DNA of 64,000 nucleotides from Bacillus spongiae (GCF_037120725.1 NZ_JBBAXC010000007.1:62001-126000); one strand, 5' to 3'; positions 52,969 to 62,376 are shown, counted from the first letter of the stretch. Program-made: numbers and translations. Notes: generated from the letters alone by a model not told the origin.

Positions 52969-53206
52969 GCTTTTCTAATAAGAGAATTTCGCACTATCTA
53001 ATAGTAAATATATAGAAATTATAGGAAAAATTATTCTCATAAGAGAGTTAGAAGAAAAATAGTATGGGGAAATGCTTTGCTACCTTTCTTGTGCTAGTTC
53101 GAAAAACAGGATATAAAAAAGCATCCAATTTTATAGGCAATTAGAAAAATAAGAAATAAAGTCAGTGAACTAGGAGCTAAATTGAAATCGGGAAGGAGTG
53201 ATATTT

Positions 53207-53776
53207 TTGGATGAGAAGAACAATCTTTCTTTCAAAGAAAGCAGGATTCTACATGTAACGGCTTCTATTTTAATTGTTACATTTTTATGTAGTGCTGTTC
53301 CAGAATGGTATACTCCTCAATTTATAATGAATGGCGTTGTGTCCATCATATTAATCATTATTATTGTATTAGCATGGAGACTAGTTGAACTTAAAGCAAG
53401 ATACTTTTCAATTCAAAGCTATTGTTTGTTATTTAGTCTTTCTTTTTTGTTTGCTCAGCCAATAATTAAATATTTTTGGCAAGCGGGGAATTCTTCATGG
53501 ATTTTCTTATTAGGAATTTGGATAGCGGGGTTTGTCATTACAACCTTCTTAAAGGAGAATCTTTTTCAAGCCTTTTCAAAAACCTTTGAGAATAGGTTCA
53601 GCGTGGCCTTTCATATAGTCGTCTTTATTTGTATAACGGTTGGTCCGCTACTGATTATTCTCGGGAATGCAAATGATTTTAATCAGAACATTTCATATGG
53701 ATTAGTGCTATATTTATTTTCTGCTCTATTACAAATTATGCTCCCTGAGTTTCTGAAGCACCCAAAAGATATTTAA
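53207..53776 (+). CDS. Membrane protein (FKESR family, copy 2)
   Basis: The 189-residue protein begins MDEKNNLSFKESRILHVTAS and has five or six membrane segments. Its opening FKESRI, length and TTG start match the product at 49826, so the two are paralogues that flank the rest of the Tad cargo block. TTG at 53207 is well spaced from AAGGAG, whereas the GTG at 53198 overlaps that site. It stands behind its own promoter region after the Tad terminator. The family is not recognised. Confidence 0.6.
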   Translation: MDEKNNLSFKESRILHVTASILIVTFLCSAVPEWYTPQFIMNGVVSIILIIIIVLAWRLVELKARYFSIQSYCLLFSLSFLFAQPIIKYFWQAGNSSWIFLLGIWIAGFVITTFLKENLFQAFSKTFENRFSVAFHIVVFICITVGPLLIILGNANDFNQNISYGLVLYLFSALLQIMLPEFLKHPKDI

Positions 53777-54051
53777 CCCATTTCTAGGTCATTAACTTAA
53801 ATGAATGGTCTAGAACTTTATATAGAAGTAGTAGGTTATTGGTGCTAATTTTAAGTACTTGGATAGCACATGCAACCTCACCCATTTCTTCGAAAAAAAG
53901 CCAGTCCGTATGAATATGTCTAACATAGAGGAGACCTACATTCATTTTATTCAACCTTCCAAGTCAATATATCAAGTTAAGCAGAAAAGTGGAAAATTCA
54001 TAAGTGGGCCACCAATTGCAAATACTAAACGTATGTTCAGGAGGTGATTTT

Positions 54052-54366
54052 ATGGGTGAAAGAGGGTTTGAAGAAATTTATGAAGAGTATAAACAACAAG
54101 GAATGTCTCAAGCTAAGGCAGAAATGGCAGAAGAGATTCCATCAGAGGCAGAGAAAATCGTAGCCGTTCGTCGAAATGCGGAAGACGATTTAATTGCATT
54201 TAAGACTGAAAGTGGGCGTGAACTGGATTATATTACTGCTCTTGAGGAAGCGAAGGCAGGTAATTTAAGAAATATTGATGTCATTCATCGTTATGGAAGG
54301 GATATTATTCGAAGTGAACCAGACGGCTTGAAAGAAAATAACCTAAGTGAGCTGCCTTCCTTTTAA
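54052..54366 (+). CDS. DUF3892 protein
   Basis: The 104-residue protein carries the DUF3892 signature in its second half: EKIVAVRRNAEDDLIAFKTE, then SGRELDYITALEEAKAGNLR, and DVIHRYGRDIIRSEPDG, closing with a NNLSELPSF-type tail. The domain is frequent in Bacillales as a small cytoplasmic protein of unknown role. AGGAGGTG precedes the ATG at 54052; the frame is open 16 codons further without a site. A strong terminator follows. Confidence 0.85.
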   Translation: MGERGFEEIYEEYKQQGMSQAKAEMAEEIPSEAEKIVAVRRNAEDDLIAFKTESGRELDYITALEEAKAGNLRNIDVIHRYGRDIIRSEPDGLKENNLSELPSF

Positions 54367-54370
54367 TTAG

Positions 54371-54417
54371 AAAATCGATCTTAAAAGCTGAAAAAGGCTT
54401 TAAGATCGATTTTTTTG
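54371..54417 (+). terminator. Terminator after the DUF3892 gene
   Basis: AAAATCGATCTTAAA.GC pairs with GC.TTTAAGATCGATTTT and ends in T residues; the long stem can act in both directions. Confidence 0.9.
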
Positions 54418-54637
54418 GTAGAGGTTGTTTATTCAAAAAGATTGTTGCTTTTCGAACGTGTTTTAGAAGCCTGAATAATGTGTGTTCACATGCTCCTTTC
54501 GAATTCAAGCTTAAAAAAGGATAAATAAACAATCGAAACCCAAAGTTCCGGTATTCTTTGGTTAGAAGCAACAAAGGATGCGAAAAGAGCTTTCTATACA
54601 ACCTTCCCTTGTTGATAAAAACGAAATACCGATAAAG

Positions 54638-55210
54638 CTAACGATTATCATTTCTTAAATTAATGGCCATATCATGAGTGCTTTTCTTCCAAATCATGTG
54701 ATCACGTCCCTCGCCCCAGTAGTCCTTCAGTAAGTAATCAGGCTTGCCAAATTTCTTCATCCATACTTTCTGTGCATTTTTATATCCGCTATCCAAACAA
54801 AATTCTTTGATGTCCCTATTCTGAAAGGTAAGAAATAGTTCGTTTATTAGTAAAGTGCCAATCCCACGTTTTTGATAGTCTGGATGTATAAATATAGTTC
54901 CTACCTCATACAACTCTTTCAACGCTCTACCAGTGCAGCTAATAATCAGCTCACTAGCTGGACCGCAGGCAATTGTACCGATAATTTTATGACTATTTTT
55001 ATCTATAGCAATTAGAAAATAGCGATTTTCCCCATTGCTATCAAGGTCACATTTTAAGTATTGTTTCTTATTTTCAATTTCATTTTCTATAAAATCATGC
55101 ATCTCCGATAAACCTTCTTTTGCAAAGGTATCTTTAATGACTGTACTAAAAAATTGATTTAGTTCTATACTGTCCTCACTTCGTGGCCTTCTTATCTCAA
55201 TATTCTGCAC
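54638..55210 (-). CDS. GNAT-family N-acetyltransferase
   Basis: The 190-residue protein shows the GNAT core: IIGTIACGPASE (strand 4), VGTIFIHPDYQKRGIGTLLI with the Q-x-x-G-x-G acetyl-CoA loop, and a late helix with NAQKVWMKKFGKPDY. A GAGGAGTG site precedes the ATG. It stands alone, convergent with the DUF3892 gene. The substrate is unknown. Confidence 0.83.
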   Translation of the reverse strand: MQNIEIRRPRSEDSIELNQFFSTVIKDTFAKEGLSEMHDFIENEIENKKQYLKCDLDSNGENRYFLIAIDKNSHKIIGTIACGPASELIISCTGRALKELYEVGTIFIHPDYQKRGIGTLLINELFLTFQNRDIKEFCLDSGYKNAQKVWMKKFGKPDYLLKDYWGEGRDHMIWKKSTHDMAINLRNDNR

Positions 55211-55525
55211 CGAAAATCACTCCTCAACTATCCCATTCTATTTAGTAACAATTATTTCAAAATTGTATAATGAACTCAACTCTTTCATTTCGGAAAAAAA
55301 GAAGCATTTCTTTTCTTATAGACAAGAACCTTTATCAATTTGGCTCATATATGCAAAATATCTTTAGATAAATATATAAAGGGATTAGGGTGCTTTCCTA
55401 CACCACTAACACTCAAGTAAGAATCTCTTATTGCTAAGAACTATTCTGCTATTTCAAATCTGGATTACTTATTTTATTGTTGGTATAATCAGTGAATACT
55501 AACGAATAGAAATGGAGCAATTTTT
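55211..55525. other. Divergent intergenic stretch of 315 bases
   Basis: It lies between the GNAT and DeoR-type genes. It is AT-rich, with no ORF that has a ribosome binding site and no clear dyad. Confidence 0.35.
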
Positions 55526-56302
55526 ATGATGGGAGAAGAAAGAAGAGAAAAAATTATAGAATTATTGAAAAATGATGGACGAGTGATTGTTAAAGAATTG
55601 GCTGAAATTTTTGATGTGTCATTAGATTCAATTAGACGTGATTTAACAATACTTGAACAACAAAATAAATTAAAGAAAACATATGGCGGTGCCATACCAT
55701 CTTTAAAAGTACGAACATCTCCTAAGCCTGAAAGTGAAAGATATAAAGACCCTTCTCCTAGCTTAGACGCAATTTCTAAAACTGCTGCTGAGTGTTTCAT
55801 AAAAGAAAACGATACCATTTTTATAGGGGCAGCTGGAATACAATTCGGGATGATAAAACATCTCCCTACCAATATTAAACTGACGGTAATCACCAATTCT
55901 ATCGTAATTGCAAATAAATTAAAGGACTTTGAAAATATAGATACCTTGCTCATAGGAGGTATCATAAACTCTTCTGGAAGCATAACCGATACAATTTCTA
56001 TCGACTTCATTAAAAATTTTGTTATTGATGTTTGCTTTGTAACCGGTGGAGGTATTTCAAAGCGGGGAATTACAACTGCCTCTCCTCAAGGAGCTAGTTT
56101 TACAAGAACAATTTGTCAGATTTCTCGAGAAAGAGTTTGTTTAGCTCCTAGTTATAAAATAGGAGTAGATATGTTTGCTCACGCAGCCCCATTAGAACTT
56201 ATTGATTCTATAATTCTCGATCCTGAAGCTCCAAGTGAGTTTATAAATTATGTTAACAATTCGAATATTAATATAAAGATTGCTCATGTAGATTCACTAT
56301 AG
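55526..56302 (+). CDS. DeoR/GlpR-family transcriptional regulator
   Basis: The 258-residue protein has a DeoR-type helix-turn-helix (RREKIIELLKNDGRVIVKEL, then FDVSLDSIRRDLTILEQQ, then LKKTYGGAI) and a C-terminal sugar-phosphate sensor domain (ENDTIFIGAAGIQFG, then LTVITNSIVIANKL, LLIGGIINSSGSITD). Most members repress sugar catabolic genes and respond to phosphorylated sugars. The next plus-strand gene is a MurA-like enzyme 640 bases away, with a decayed region between. Its targets are unknown. Confidence 0.85.
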   Translation: MMGEERREKIIELLKNDGRVIVKELAEIFDVSLDSIRRDLTILEQQNKLKKTYGGAIPSLKVRTSPKPESERYKDPSPSLDAISKTAAECFIKENDTIFIGAAGIQFGMIKHLPTNIKLTVITNSIVIANKLKDFENIDTLLIGGIINSSGSITDTISIDFIKNFVIDVCFVTGGGISKRGITTASPQGASFTRTICQISRERVCLAPSYKIGVDMFAHAAPLELIDSIILDPEAPSEFINYVNNSNINIKIAHVDSL

Positions 56303-56943
56303 TGCTGCTATAGTCCAACCTACTTATAATGGTTTTTAAAAAACAAAGGTTCTTCCTGGAACAGTTAGTCCAGGAAGAACTCATTAACCTCGTAATGTGA
56401 GCCTTTTCGTCTAGAATCATTTTCCCCCAAGAAAAATCTACTACATAATCTCCCTTAGTTATTGGGTATGCTCTACCACTACCTTCCTATTCCTTCACTC
56501 AATTTCTACTGCTGAATTAATTACCTTAATTGCTTCCTTGATTCCCAATAGTTCAAAACCAGTCCATTGATTTTATGCATAATTTCTCCAACTCTTCTCT
56601 CCATAACGATTAAGTAAACTTCATGCCCTATAACGTATTAGGAAGTTGTTATTTCATCCTGCTATTAACCTTATTAGTTTCTTTACTAATAGTCTTGCCT
56701 TAACCCTCTCTATTTTGCTTGTTCTCAAAGTCCACTTCTTTGTACCTCAAATGTCTATTGTTGACTAGTTAAAAACCATCGTAAATATAATCTAGAATTA
56801 AAAATTTTACAAAAACATTTCACTTAACATACTAGAAAAGCATAAAACAAAAAATGAAAAATATTGAAAAAAACAGAATAAAAATGTAATATGACTATAT
56901 GAATAATGAAAGAAAAAGAAATTAATACGAGGAGTTAATAATA
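56303..56943. other. Decayed intergenic stretch of 641 bases
   Basis: The perfect stem GTTCTTCCTGGA / TCCAGGAAGAAC (56349-56380) followed on the minus strand by a T run is a minus-strand terminator. Upstream of it on that strand, short protein-like stretches appear in different frames (for example GFELLGIKEAIKVINSAVEI), suggesting an eroded minus-strand gene. The right end, rich in A, is the probable promoter of the MurA-like gene. Confidence 0.45.
56349..56380 (-). terminator. Minus-strand terminator without an intact gene
   Basis: A 12-bp perfect stem with an 8-base loop is followed on the minus strand by CCTTTGTTTTTT. It also lies 47 bases after the DeoR-type stop and may terminate that transcript less efficiently. 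Confidence 0.65.
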
Positions 56944-58263
56944 ATGAAATGGTTAAGAGTAGAAAAATCAGGTCCAATAAATGGGACAATCAATATTCCA
57001 GGCTCTAAAAATAGTTCATTGGCAATTTTAACAGCCACATTGCTTTCTGATGACAAGGTCACATTACATAATATTCCAAAGATATATGATAATAAGATTA
57101 TTTGTGAATTAATGAAAAAATGTGGAGCAGATGTTTTGTGGCAAAACGATGAAATAGTAATACATCCTCAAAACGTACAAACAGGAAATGTTGATCCAGT
57201 GAAAAGTTCCACTTATAGAGCATCCTACTATTTTATTGGTGCTTTATTAAAAAAAATGAAAAAAGTAACAATCGGTTACCCAGGTGGTGATAACTTTGTA
57301 TCCCGGCCAATTGATCAGCATATTAAAGCGCTCACTGCCTTGGGAGCAACAGTAACTTTTAAAGAAAATGAATATATTATTGAGGCTGAAAAGTTAGTAG
57401 GAGCTCAAATTTATTTTGACACCATTACATCTGGTGCAACCATGAATACCATTATGGCTGCTGTTTTGGCTGAGGGAAAAACAATTTTAAAGAATGCTGC
57501 CAGAGACCCAGAAGTGGTAGATTTAGCAAATTTTTTAAATCATTTAGGTGCAAAGATTACAGGTGCTGGGACTCATACGATAACCATTGTGGGGGTTAAC
57601 AAGCTTAAGGGTGGTAAATATTCCGTAATACCTGATAGATTGATTGCAGGTGCTTTTCTAATGTTTCCTGGCCTTAACAGAGGTAGGATAACGGTAAATA
57701 ATGTAATTCCAGACCATTTGTCTTCTTGCATTAGTAAATTAAGAGAGATTGGATTAAAAATAGACATAGGTTTAAATAATAATAGTATTACCTCTACCTA
57801 TATAGGCCCCCTTAAAGCAACAAGAATTAGAACAGGAATGTATCCTTTATTCCCAACAGATTTACAGCAACCCATGACGGCATTATTATTAAAAGCTCAC
57901 GGAAAAAGTATAATCTCTGAAAAGGTGTATCCACATAGATTTAATCATTGCAGTCAGCTCTTAAGGTTAGGCGCTAAAATTGAAGTGAAACAAGGAGTCT
58001 CTTTTGTAAGTCGGAGTGAAAATTTAAAGGGTGCCGTATTAAAAGCAAGTGATGTTCGGGCAGGAACATGTTTAATAATGGCAGGGGCGATGTCAGAAGG
58101 GGCAACCATTATCTCCGGTGTTGAGCATTTAGAAAGAGGATATGATGATATTTTAAGGTCTTTCCGTTCAATAGGAATTAAAATCTCTATGTTTGAGGGG
58201 GAGTCGCCTTTTGAAAATGATGCCCAAAACCTAGACTTGAATAGTGGTGTGCCGTTTAATTAA
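56944..58263 (+). CDS. MurA-like enolpyruvyl transferase with Cys-to-Asp active site
   Basis: The 439-residue protein has the full MurA (EPSP synthase) fold. Lys22 and Asn23 (PGSKNS), Arg121 and His126 (SRPIDQH), Asp in FPTDLQQPMTALL, Arg in DVRAGT and Arg in LERGYDD match known MurA active-site residues. The catalytic Cys115 of E. coli is replaced by Asp116 (YPGGDNFVSRP). Asp at this place keeps activity but gives fosfomycin insensitivity in mycobacterial and chlamydial MurA. It is probably a MurA paralogue, since the main murA genes of Bacillus sit elsewhere. An ACGAGGAG site precedes the ATG. Confidence 0.85.
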   Translation: MKWLRVEKSGPINGTINIPGSKNSSLAILTATLLSDDKVTLHNIPKIYDNKIICELMKKCGADVLWQNDEIVIHPQNVQTGNVDPVKSSTYRASYYFIGALLKKMKKVTIGYPGGDNFVSRPIDQHIKALTALGATVTFKENEYIIEAEKLVGAQIYFDTITSGATMNTIMAAVLAEGKTILKNAARDPEVVDLANFLNHLGAKITGAGTHTITIVGVNKLKGGKYSVIPDRLIAGAFLMFPGLNRGRITVNNVIPDHLSSCISKLREIGLKIDIGLNNNSITSTYIGPLKATRIRTGMYPLFPTDLQQPMTALLLKAHGKSIISEKVYPHRFNHCSQLLRLGAKIEVKQGVSFVSRSENLKGAVLKASDVRAGTCLIMAGAMSEGATIISGVEHLERGYDDILRSFRSIGIKISMFEGESPFENDAQNLDLNSGVPFN

Positions 58264-58371
58264 AAAACTGATTATAAAGCCCTGGCGTTTTTACGTTCAA
58301 GCTCCATTTCTAGCATTAAGGTTATAAAACGAGAACTCCCCCAGCTAATGGAAGAATTCTCGTTGATAAAA

Positions 58372-59130
58372 CTACCTCACACGACCAACATAAGGGAAAA
58401 TCGGATCTCTTAACGAAAATTCATAAGTTTGTCCATCCACAATGCCGACTACTTTATTTCCGTCATATAGGTCGAGTAGAAAGTGTGCCATTTCTTTGGC
58501 AGTGTGGAATTGTGGGATAGTTCCTTCGTATTCGAAGGTGTCAATATCCATGGAGCGCAGGGCGAATTCTGTTTCGGTCGCTGCTGGTGCCAACACTTTG
58601 ACTTGCATTTTGGCTCCTTTTGCTTGCAGTTCTTGGGCAAGACCCTCTGTGAAAGCACTGACGTAGAATTTTGTAGCACAATAGGTGATGGCATCTGCAA
58701 CGATGGTGTAGCCGCCTGCTGAAGAGATATTGATTAGCTGTGTTCCTTCAACCTCAGAGTAGTCGCGAACATAAAGTGAGGAAAGAATGGTTAAGGCTTC
58801 ATTGTTTAAACGGAGCATGGATTCAATCTTAGGCAGCTTTTGTTTGGCAACAGGATCGAAATTTCCGAAGCCGGCATTATTAATCCATGTTTCAATAGTG
58901 TATTCTTTTAAATTGTCATAAAGGGCGTATACATTTTCTGAGATAGATAAATCAGATTGTTTAATGATGACATCCACATCAGGATTGATCTGATGGATTG
59001 TTGCTTTTAATTCTTCTAGCTTTTCTTCTCTTCGTGCGACAATGATGACGTTTTTCCCGCGAGCAGCGAATGCAAGGGCAGTTTCATAGCCAATTCCAGA
59101 GCTTGCTCCAGTAATAACAGTATAGTTCAT
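58372..59130 (-). CDS. SDR-family oxidoreductase
   Basis: The 252-residue short-chain dehydrogenase has the cofactor motif VITGASSGIGYETA, NNAGFGNF, a catalytic Ser in INISSAGGY and the YCATKFYV tetrad (Tyr/Lys). The sequence resembles the DltE/YqjQ-like group. A GGAGGAAG site precedes the ATG. It is divergent from a MerR regulator, and its promoter has the long spacer that MerR proteins activate. The substrate is unknown. Confidence 0.87.
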   Translation of the reverse strand: MNYTVITGASSGIGYETALAFAARGKNVIIVARREEKLEELKATIHQINPDVDVIIKQSDLSISENVYALYDNLKEYTIETWINNAGFGNFDPVAKQKLPKIESMLRLNNEALTILSSLYVRDYSEVEGTQLINISSAGGYTIVADAITYCATKFYVSAFTEGLAQELQAKGAKMQVKVLAPAATETEFALRSMDIDTFEYEGTIPQFHTAKEMAHFLLDLYDGNKVVGIVDGQTYEFSLRDPIFPYVGRVR

Positions 59131-59178
59131 TTTTCTTCCTCCTTAATAAATAGCCATTGAATGGTTGTTACTAATAAG

Positions 59179-59209
59179 AGTATAATGGTTAAAGTGAACT
59201 CTAAGTCAA
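59179..59209 (-). promoter_or_regulatory. MerR-type promoter of the SDR gene (19-bp spacer)
   Basis: On the minus strand TTGACT (59209-59204) and TATACT (59184-59179) are separated by 19 bases, too long for unaided SigA but typical for MerR-activated promoters. The spacer contains the imperfect dyad TTAGAGTT/CACTTTAA, like the operators of AdhR/NmlR-type regulators. Confidence 0.75.
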
Positions 59210-59248
59210 CTGTTTTATGCCCAACAATTTACAATCTGGAGGTCTTAT

Positions 59249-59632
59249 ATGTATTCTATCGGTGAAGTGGCCAAAATGATTGGCGTAAGCACACATACAT
59301 TGCGATATTATGAAAAGGAAAAAATTATTATTCCAAATCGTAATAAAACAGGGGACCGAATGTATGAGGTATCCCATCTAAAATGGTTATTATTTGTCCT
59401 TAAATTAAAAGAAACACAAATGCCAATCGCAAAGATTAAACAATATGCTGATCTCGTTCGTGAAGGTGAGCATACCACTTTTGAACGGTTAGCGTTATTA
59501 GAAGAGCATCAACGTTCTATTCAGGATCAGCTTGAAAATCTTCAATCCACTGAAAAGATGCTTCAGGGTAAAATTACGACATATAAAGCATTTTTGAATG
59601 ATCAGTCTCCGTCTATGTCAAAGAGCACGTGA
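59249..59632 (+). CDS. MerR-family transcriptional regulator
   Basis: The 127-residue protein starts YSIGEVAKMIGVSTHTLRYY, then EKEKIIIPNR, the MerR helix-turn-helix and wing. A coiled-coil dimerisation helix (HTTFERLALLEEHQRSIQDQ) follows. No conserved metal-binding cysteines are seen, so it belongs with the NmlR/AdhR or small-molecule group. CTGGAGG precedes the ATG. It is divergent from the SDR gene, whose promoter fits MerR activation. Confidence 0.87.
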   Translation: MYSIGEVAKMIGVSTHTLRYYEKEKIIIPNRNKTGDRMYEVSHLKWLLFVLKLKETQMPIAKIKQYADLVREGEHTTFERLALLEEHQRSIQDQLENLQSTEKMLQGKITTYKAFLNDQSPSMSKST

Positions 59633-59682
59633 TGATTTTTCAAAAGGATAAATGAATAGTGGAAGTCGTACGACGGATGGGC

Positions 59683-60780
59683 TTAGTACGACTTTCCTAA
59701 GTTTCCTAACTGAACATTTGAGCGGATAGACACTTCAATTTCCGGATATACTTCATCCCAATTCAACTTAGTCCATTCCTCATAACTAAGATGGCTTCTG
59801 ACATATTGACCTAGTCCAATATTATCAACATTATTCTCTTGTAAAAAAGCAACAAGGTTTTTCGTTTCTTCATTGACGAACTCTTCGATTGTTTCCTCTA
59901 ACTTTTTTTGATCGGCTGGGATTTCAATTTTTAAATCACCTGTATATTCTTCAAGGGAACCAGTGAAGTCAATGGAAATATCAATGGAAAAGGAATTATC
60001 CTCCTTTCTTTTTACTTTGACTTTATGATTATTTTGGACGTAGGCAAGATGAATATGTTGAGAAGGATCTCCTTTTTTTAAGTCTATATCTAATAAACCT
60101 TTTCGAAAGTTTTCACTTAAAAAAAATAGAAAGACAGCCCGTTCCTTCGGCAGCATGGTCACAAGCTTATCTTCATTAAATAAGGCGAATCCTTTAAATG
60201 AAAGGTGCTTGTCTATATTTTCAATGATGGGTAAGAAAGGGTCAATTCCATCATCGTAATAAGAACGAGTGAACTGGAATACATTTACAGACGGAAAAAT
60301 AAAGGTTTTATCGAATTTTTCCATCATATCTTCTAAATACAAACCTATATTGGGCTGTCCCTCTAATTTTGTCTCAAGAATCCCTTTTGCGGATTCTTCT
60401 GCAACGGCAAGGACGACTCGCGAGCCAAAGCTTGGATCGCGAAGCGAAGTTTCTAAAATAGGGAAAATCCCCTGTTCGGCTAATTCCTCGCCAAATAACA
60501 TAATCTCAAGCTGACCGTTTACAATTTCTAGGCTTGTTTGTCCCATTATCTCTATTGCTACATCTTTTGTGGAATTGCCTGTTGCTTGTAATATCTCATA
60601 AACAAGCTCATCTTCCATCGCATGAGGGTAGACTGCCGTAATATTTAAATAGTTTTCTTCCTCCTCTGAAAGATCGAATCCGAGTGCATTAATCATCGCT
60701 AAGTCATCGATGCCGTAATTATTGTAGCAACCACTTAATAGAAGAGTGGATGATAATAGTAGTAACAACAACTTGAGCAT
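59683..60780 (-). CDS. Spore germination lipoprotein, GerC type
   Basis: The 365-residue protein is the Ger(x)C subunit of a germinant receptor. It has a lipoprotein signal with LLSGC (Cys18), the family motif AMINALGFDLSEEEENYLNI, and the C-terminal LVAFLQENNVDNIGLGQYV typical of GerBC/GerAC. It is anchored in the inner spore membrane and needed for the receptor to respond. It is the last gene of the operon, 69 bases after the A subunit. Confidence 0.88.
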   Translation of the reverse strand: MLKLLLLLLSSTLLLSGCYNNYGIDDLAMINALGFDLSEEEENYLNITAVYPHAMEDELVYEILQATGNSTKDVAIEIMGQTSLEIVNGQLEIMLFGEELAEQGIFPILETSLRDPSFGSRVVLAVAEESAKGILETKLEGQPNIGLYLEDMMEKFDKTFIFPSVNVFQFTRSYYDDGIDPFLPIIENIDKHLSFKGFALFNEDKLVTMLPKERAVFLFFLSENFRKGLLDIDLKKGDPSQHIHLAYVQNNHKVKVKRKEDNSFSIDISIDFTGSLEEYTGDLKIEIPADQKKLEETIEEFVNEETKNLVAFLQENNVDNIGLGQYVRSHLSYEEWTKLNWDEVYPEIEVSIRSNVQLGNLGKSY

Positions 60781-60849
60781 AATTTCCCTCCTATAGTGAA
60801 TGTTCTTTCATACAATCTATCTTAGTGAATCTAATGTTTGGTAATCGCT

Positions 60850-62343
60850 TTATTTTTCTTTCGTGTTATTTTGTGAATGATTTATACTAGGACGATTCGT
60901 AAGAGCGGAAAAAGGCCCTCGTAAAATCGTATCTCTCCATCCACCCGTATTAAGTGGAGAGATTGGCCATAAATAAGGCGATTTCAGGTTCGTTAAGCCA
61001 GTAAGATGAATAATGAGGCAGGAAACAGCAAACAGAATACCTAAGTTGCCTAAAATTCCGGCAATTAAAATAAAAGCAAACCGTGTAATTCGAATGGAAT
61101 TACTCATCACATAGTTAGGAATAACGAAGGATGAGATCGCTGAAATCGAAACCGCTATGACGAGAATATTACTCGTTATTCCCGCTTCAACAGAAGCGGA
61201 CCCAATGACAATTCCACCGACAATCCCGATTGTTTGTCCAATTTTTGTTGGTAAACGCGCTCCAGCCTCTCGTAATAATTCAATCGTAAATTCCATTAAT
61301 AAAGCCTCCAAAATAGGGGGAAATGGAACTTGGCTACGAGACGAAATGAGATTAATTAAGAGAAGGTCAGGTACCATTTCATAATGAAACGTCGTGATGG
61401 AGACATATATAGGTGTAATAAATAATGTGGTGAAAAGAGCAAAAAACCGTAGTAGTCTTGTTGCACTTCCTACGAGCCATCGTTGATTATAATCATCCAC
61501 CGATTGAAAAAAATCAAAGAAATCAGTAGGAGCACTAAACGCGTATGGGCTATGCTCCATCATTCCGACTACTTTTCCTTCAGCTAATTTAGAAGCGACA
61601 ACATCAGGTCGTTCCGTTGTATGGTATTGCGGAAAAGGAGAGTTAGGCGATTCATCGATTAGTTGAATTAACATATTCGTGTCATAAATCGCATCTATTT
61701 CTATATGATTAATTCTCTCTTTCAATTCTTCGACGATATCTGCGTTAGCGATTTTTTCGATGTATAAAAGAAATACTTTTGATTTCCCAATTTCTCCGAC
61801 AGACAGCTTCACGATTTTTAAATGGGAACTACGAATTCTTCGTCTTATCAGAGAAAGATTCGTGTCAATTAGTTCATTTAATGCATCGTGTGGACCGGTA
61901 ATAATCGTTTCGTTTTCCGCTGATTGGATTGAACGTGACTCAAGCATGGTAACGGAGTATATATATACGGTTTCATGGTGGAATAGAATTACTTTTCCCT
62001 CTAAAATGGCCTTTGTAACTTCCTTACTATTATGACTTACTTGAAAGGAGTGATGGTCTAGAAATGACTGAATTTCTTCTTTGGATAATTCTTGTAATTT
62101 TGATAGGACATCACTTAACAGTGCTTGTTTATTAACCATGTAATCAAAATACAGTAGCTTAATTTCTACATGAGGGTAGGACTTAAGCGTCATATCGTCG
62201 CAATCCGTGAATTGTTCATATATATGGGGAAACGTCGGTGGTTTATTGTCTTCTTCGTCTTTTGCTTTTTGCTTGCTCCACTCTGATTCATGCTTTTTAT
62301 CATTTTTCAACCATCGCTTTATAATAGAAAACATTTTCTTCAC
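60850..62343 (-). CDS. Spore germination receptor A subunit (GerA family)
   Basis: The 497-residue protein has a soluble N-terminal domain (residues 1-250, with SEIGKSK-like segment VGEIGKSKVFLLYIEKIAN and GHSP-like EHSPYAFSAPTDFFDF) and a C-terminal membrane part with about five segments (LRFFALFTTLFITPIYVSIT, then EALLMEFTIELLREAGARLP, GIVGGIVIGSASVEAGI). These are the hallmarks of the GerA family A subunit. GAGGTGAAG precedes the ATG. It lies between the B and C subunits. Confidence 0.92.
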   Translation of the reverse strand: MKKMFSIIKRWLKNDKKHESEWSKQKAKDEEDNKPPTFPHIYEQFTDCDDMTLKSYPHVEIKLLYFDYMVNKQALLSDVLSKLQELSKEEIQSFLDHHSFQVSHNSKEVTKAILEGKVILFHHETVYIYSVTMLESRSIQSAENETIITGPHDALNELIDTNLSLIRRRIRSSHLKIVKLSVGEIGKSKVFLLYIEKIANADIVEELKERINHIEIDAIYDTNMLIQLIDESPNSPFPQYHTTERPDVVASKLAEGKVVGMMEHSPYAFSAPTDFFDFFQSVDDYNQRWLVGSATRLLRFFALFTTLFITPIYVSITTFHYEMVPDLLLINLISSRSQVPFPPILEALLMEFTIELLREAGARLPTKIGQTIGIVGGIVIGSASVEAGITSNILVIAVSISAISSFVIPNYVMSNSIRITRFAFILIAGILGNLGILFAVSCLIIHLTGLTNLKSPYLWPISPLNTGGWRDTILRGPFSALTNRPSINHSQNNTKEK

Positions 62344-62376
62344 CTCACGTAAATTGATTTTTGATTATGACGTTAG

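Noticed and set aside
53859-54047. 62-codon ORF before the DUF3892 gene
   Set aside because: It has no ribosome binding site, contains the ribosome binding site of the DUF3892 gene at its end, and shows no family motif.
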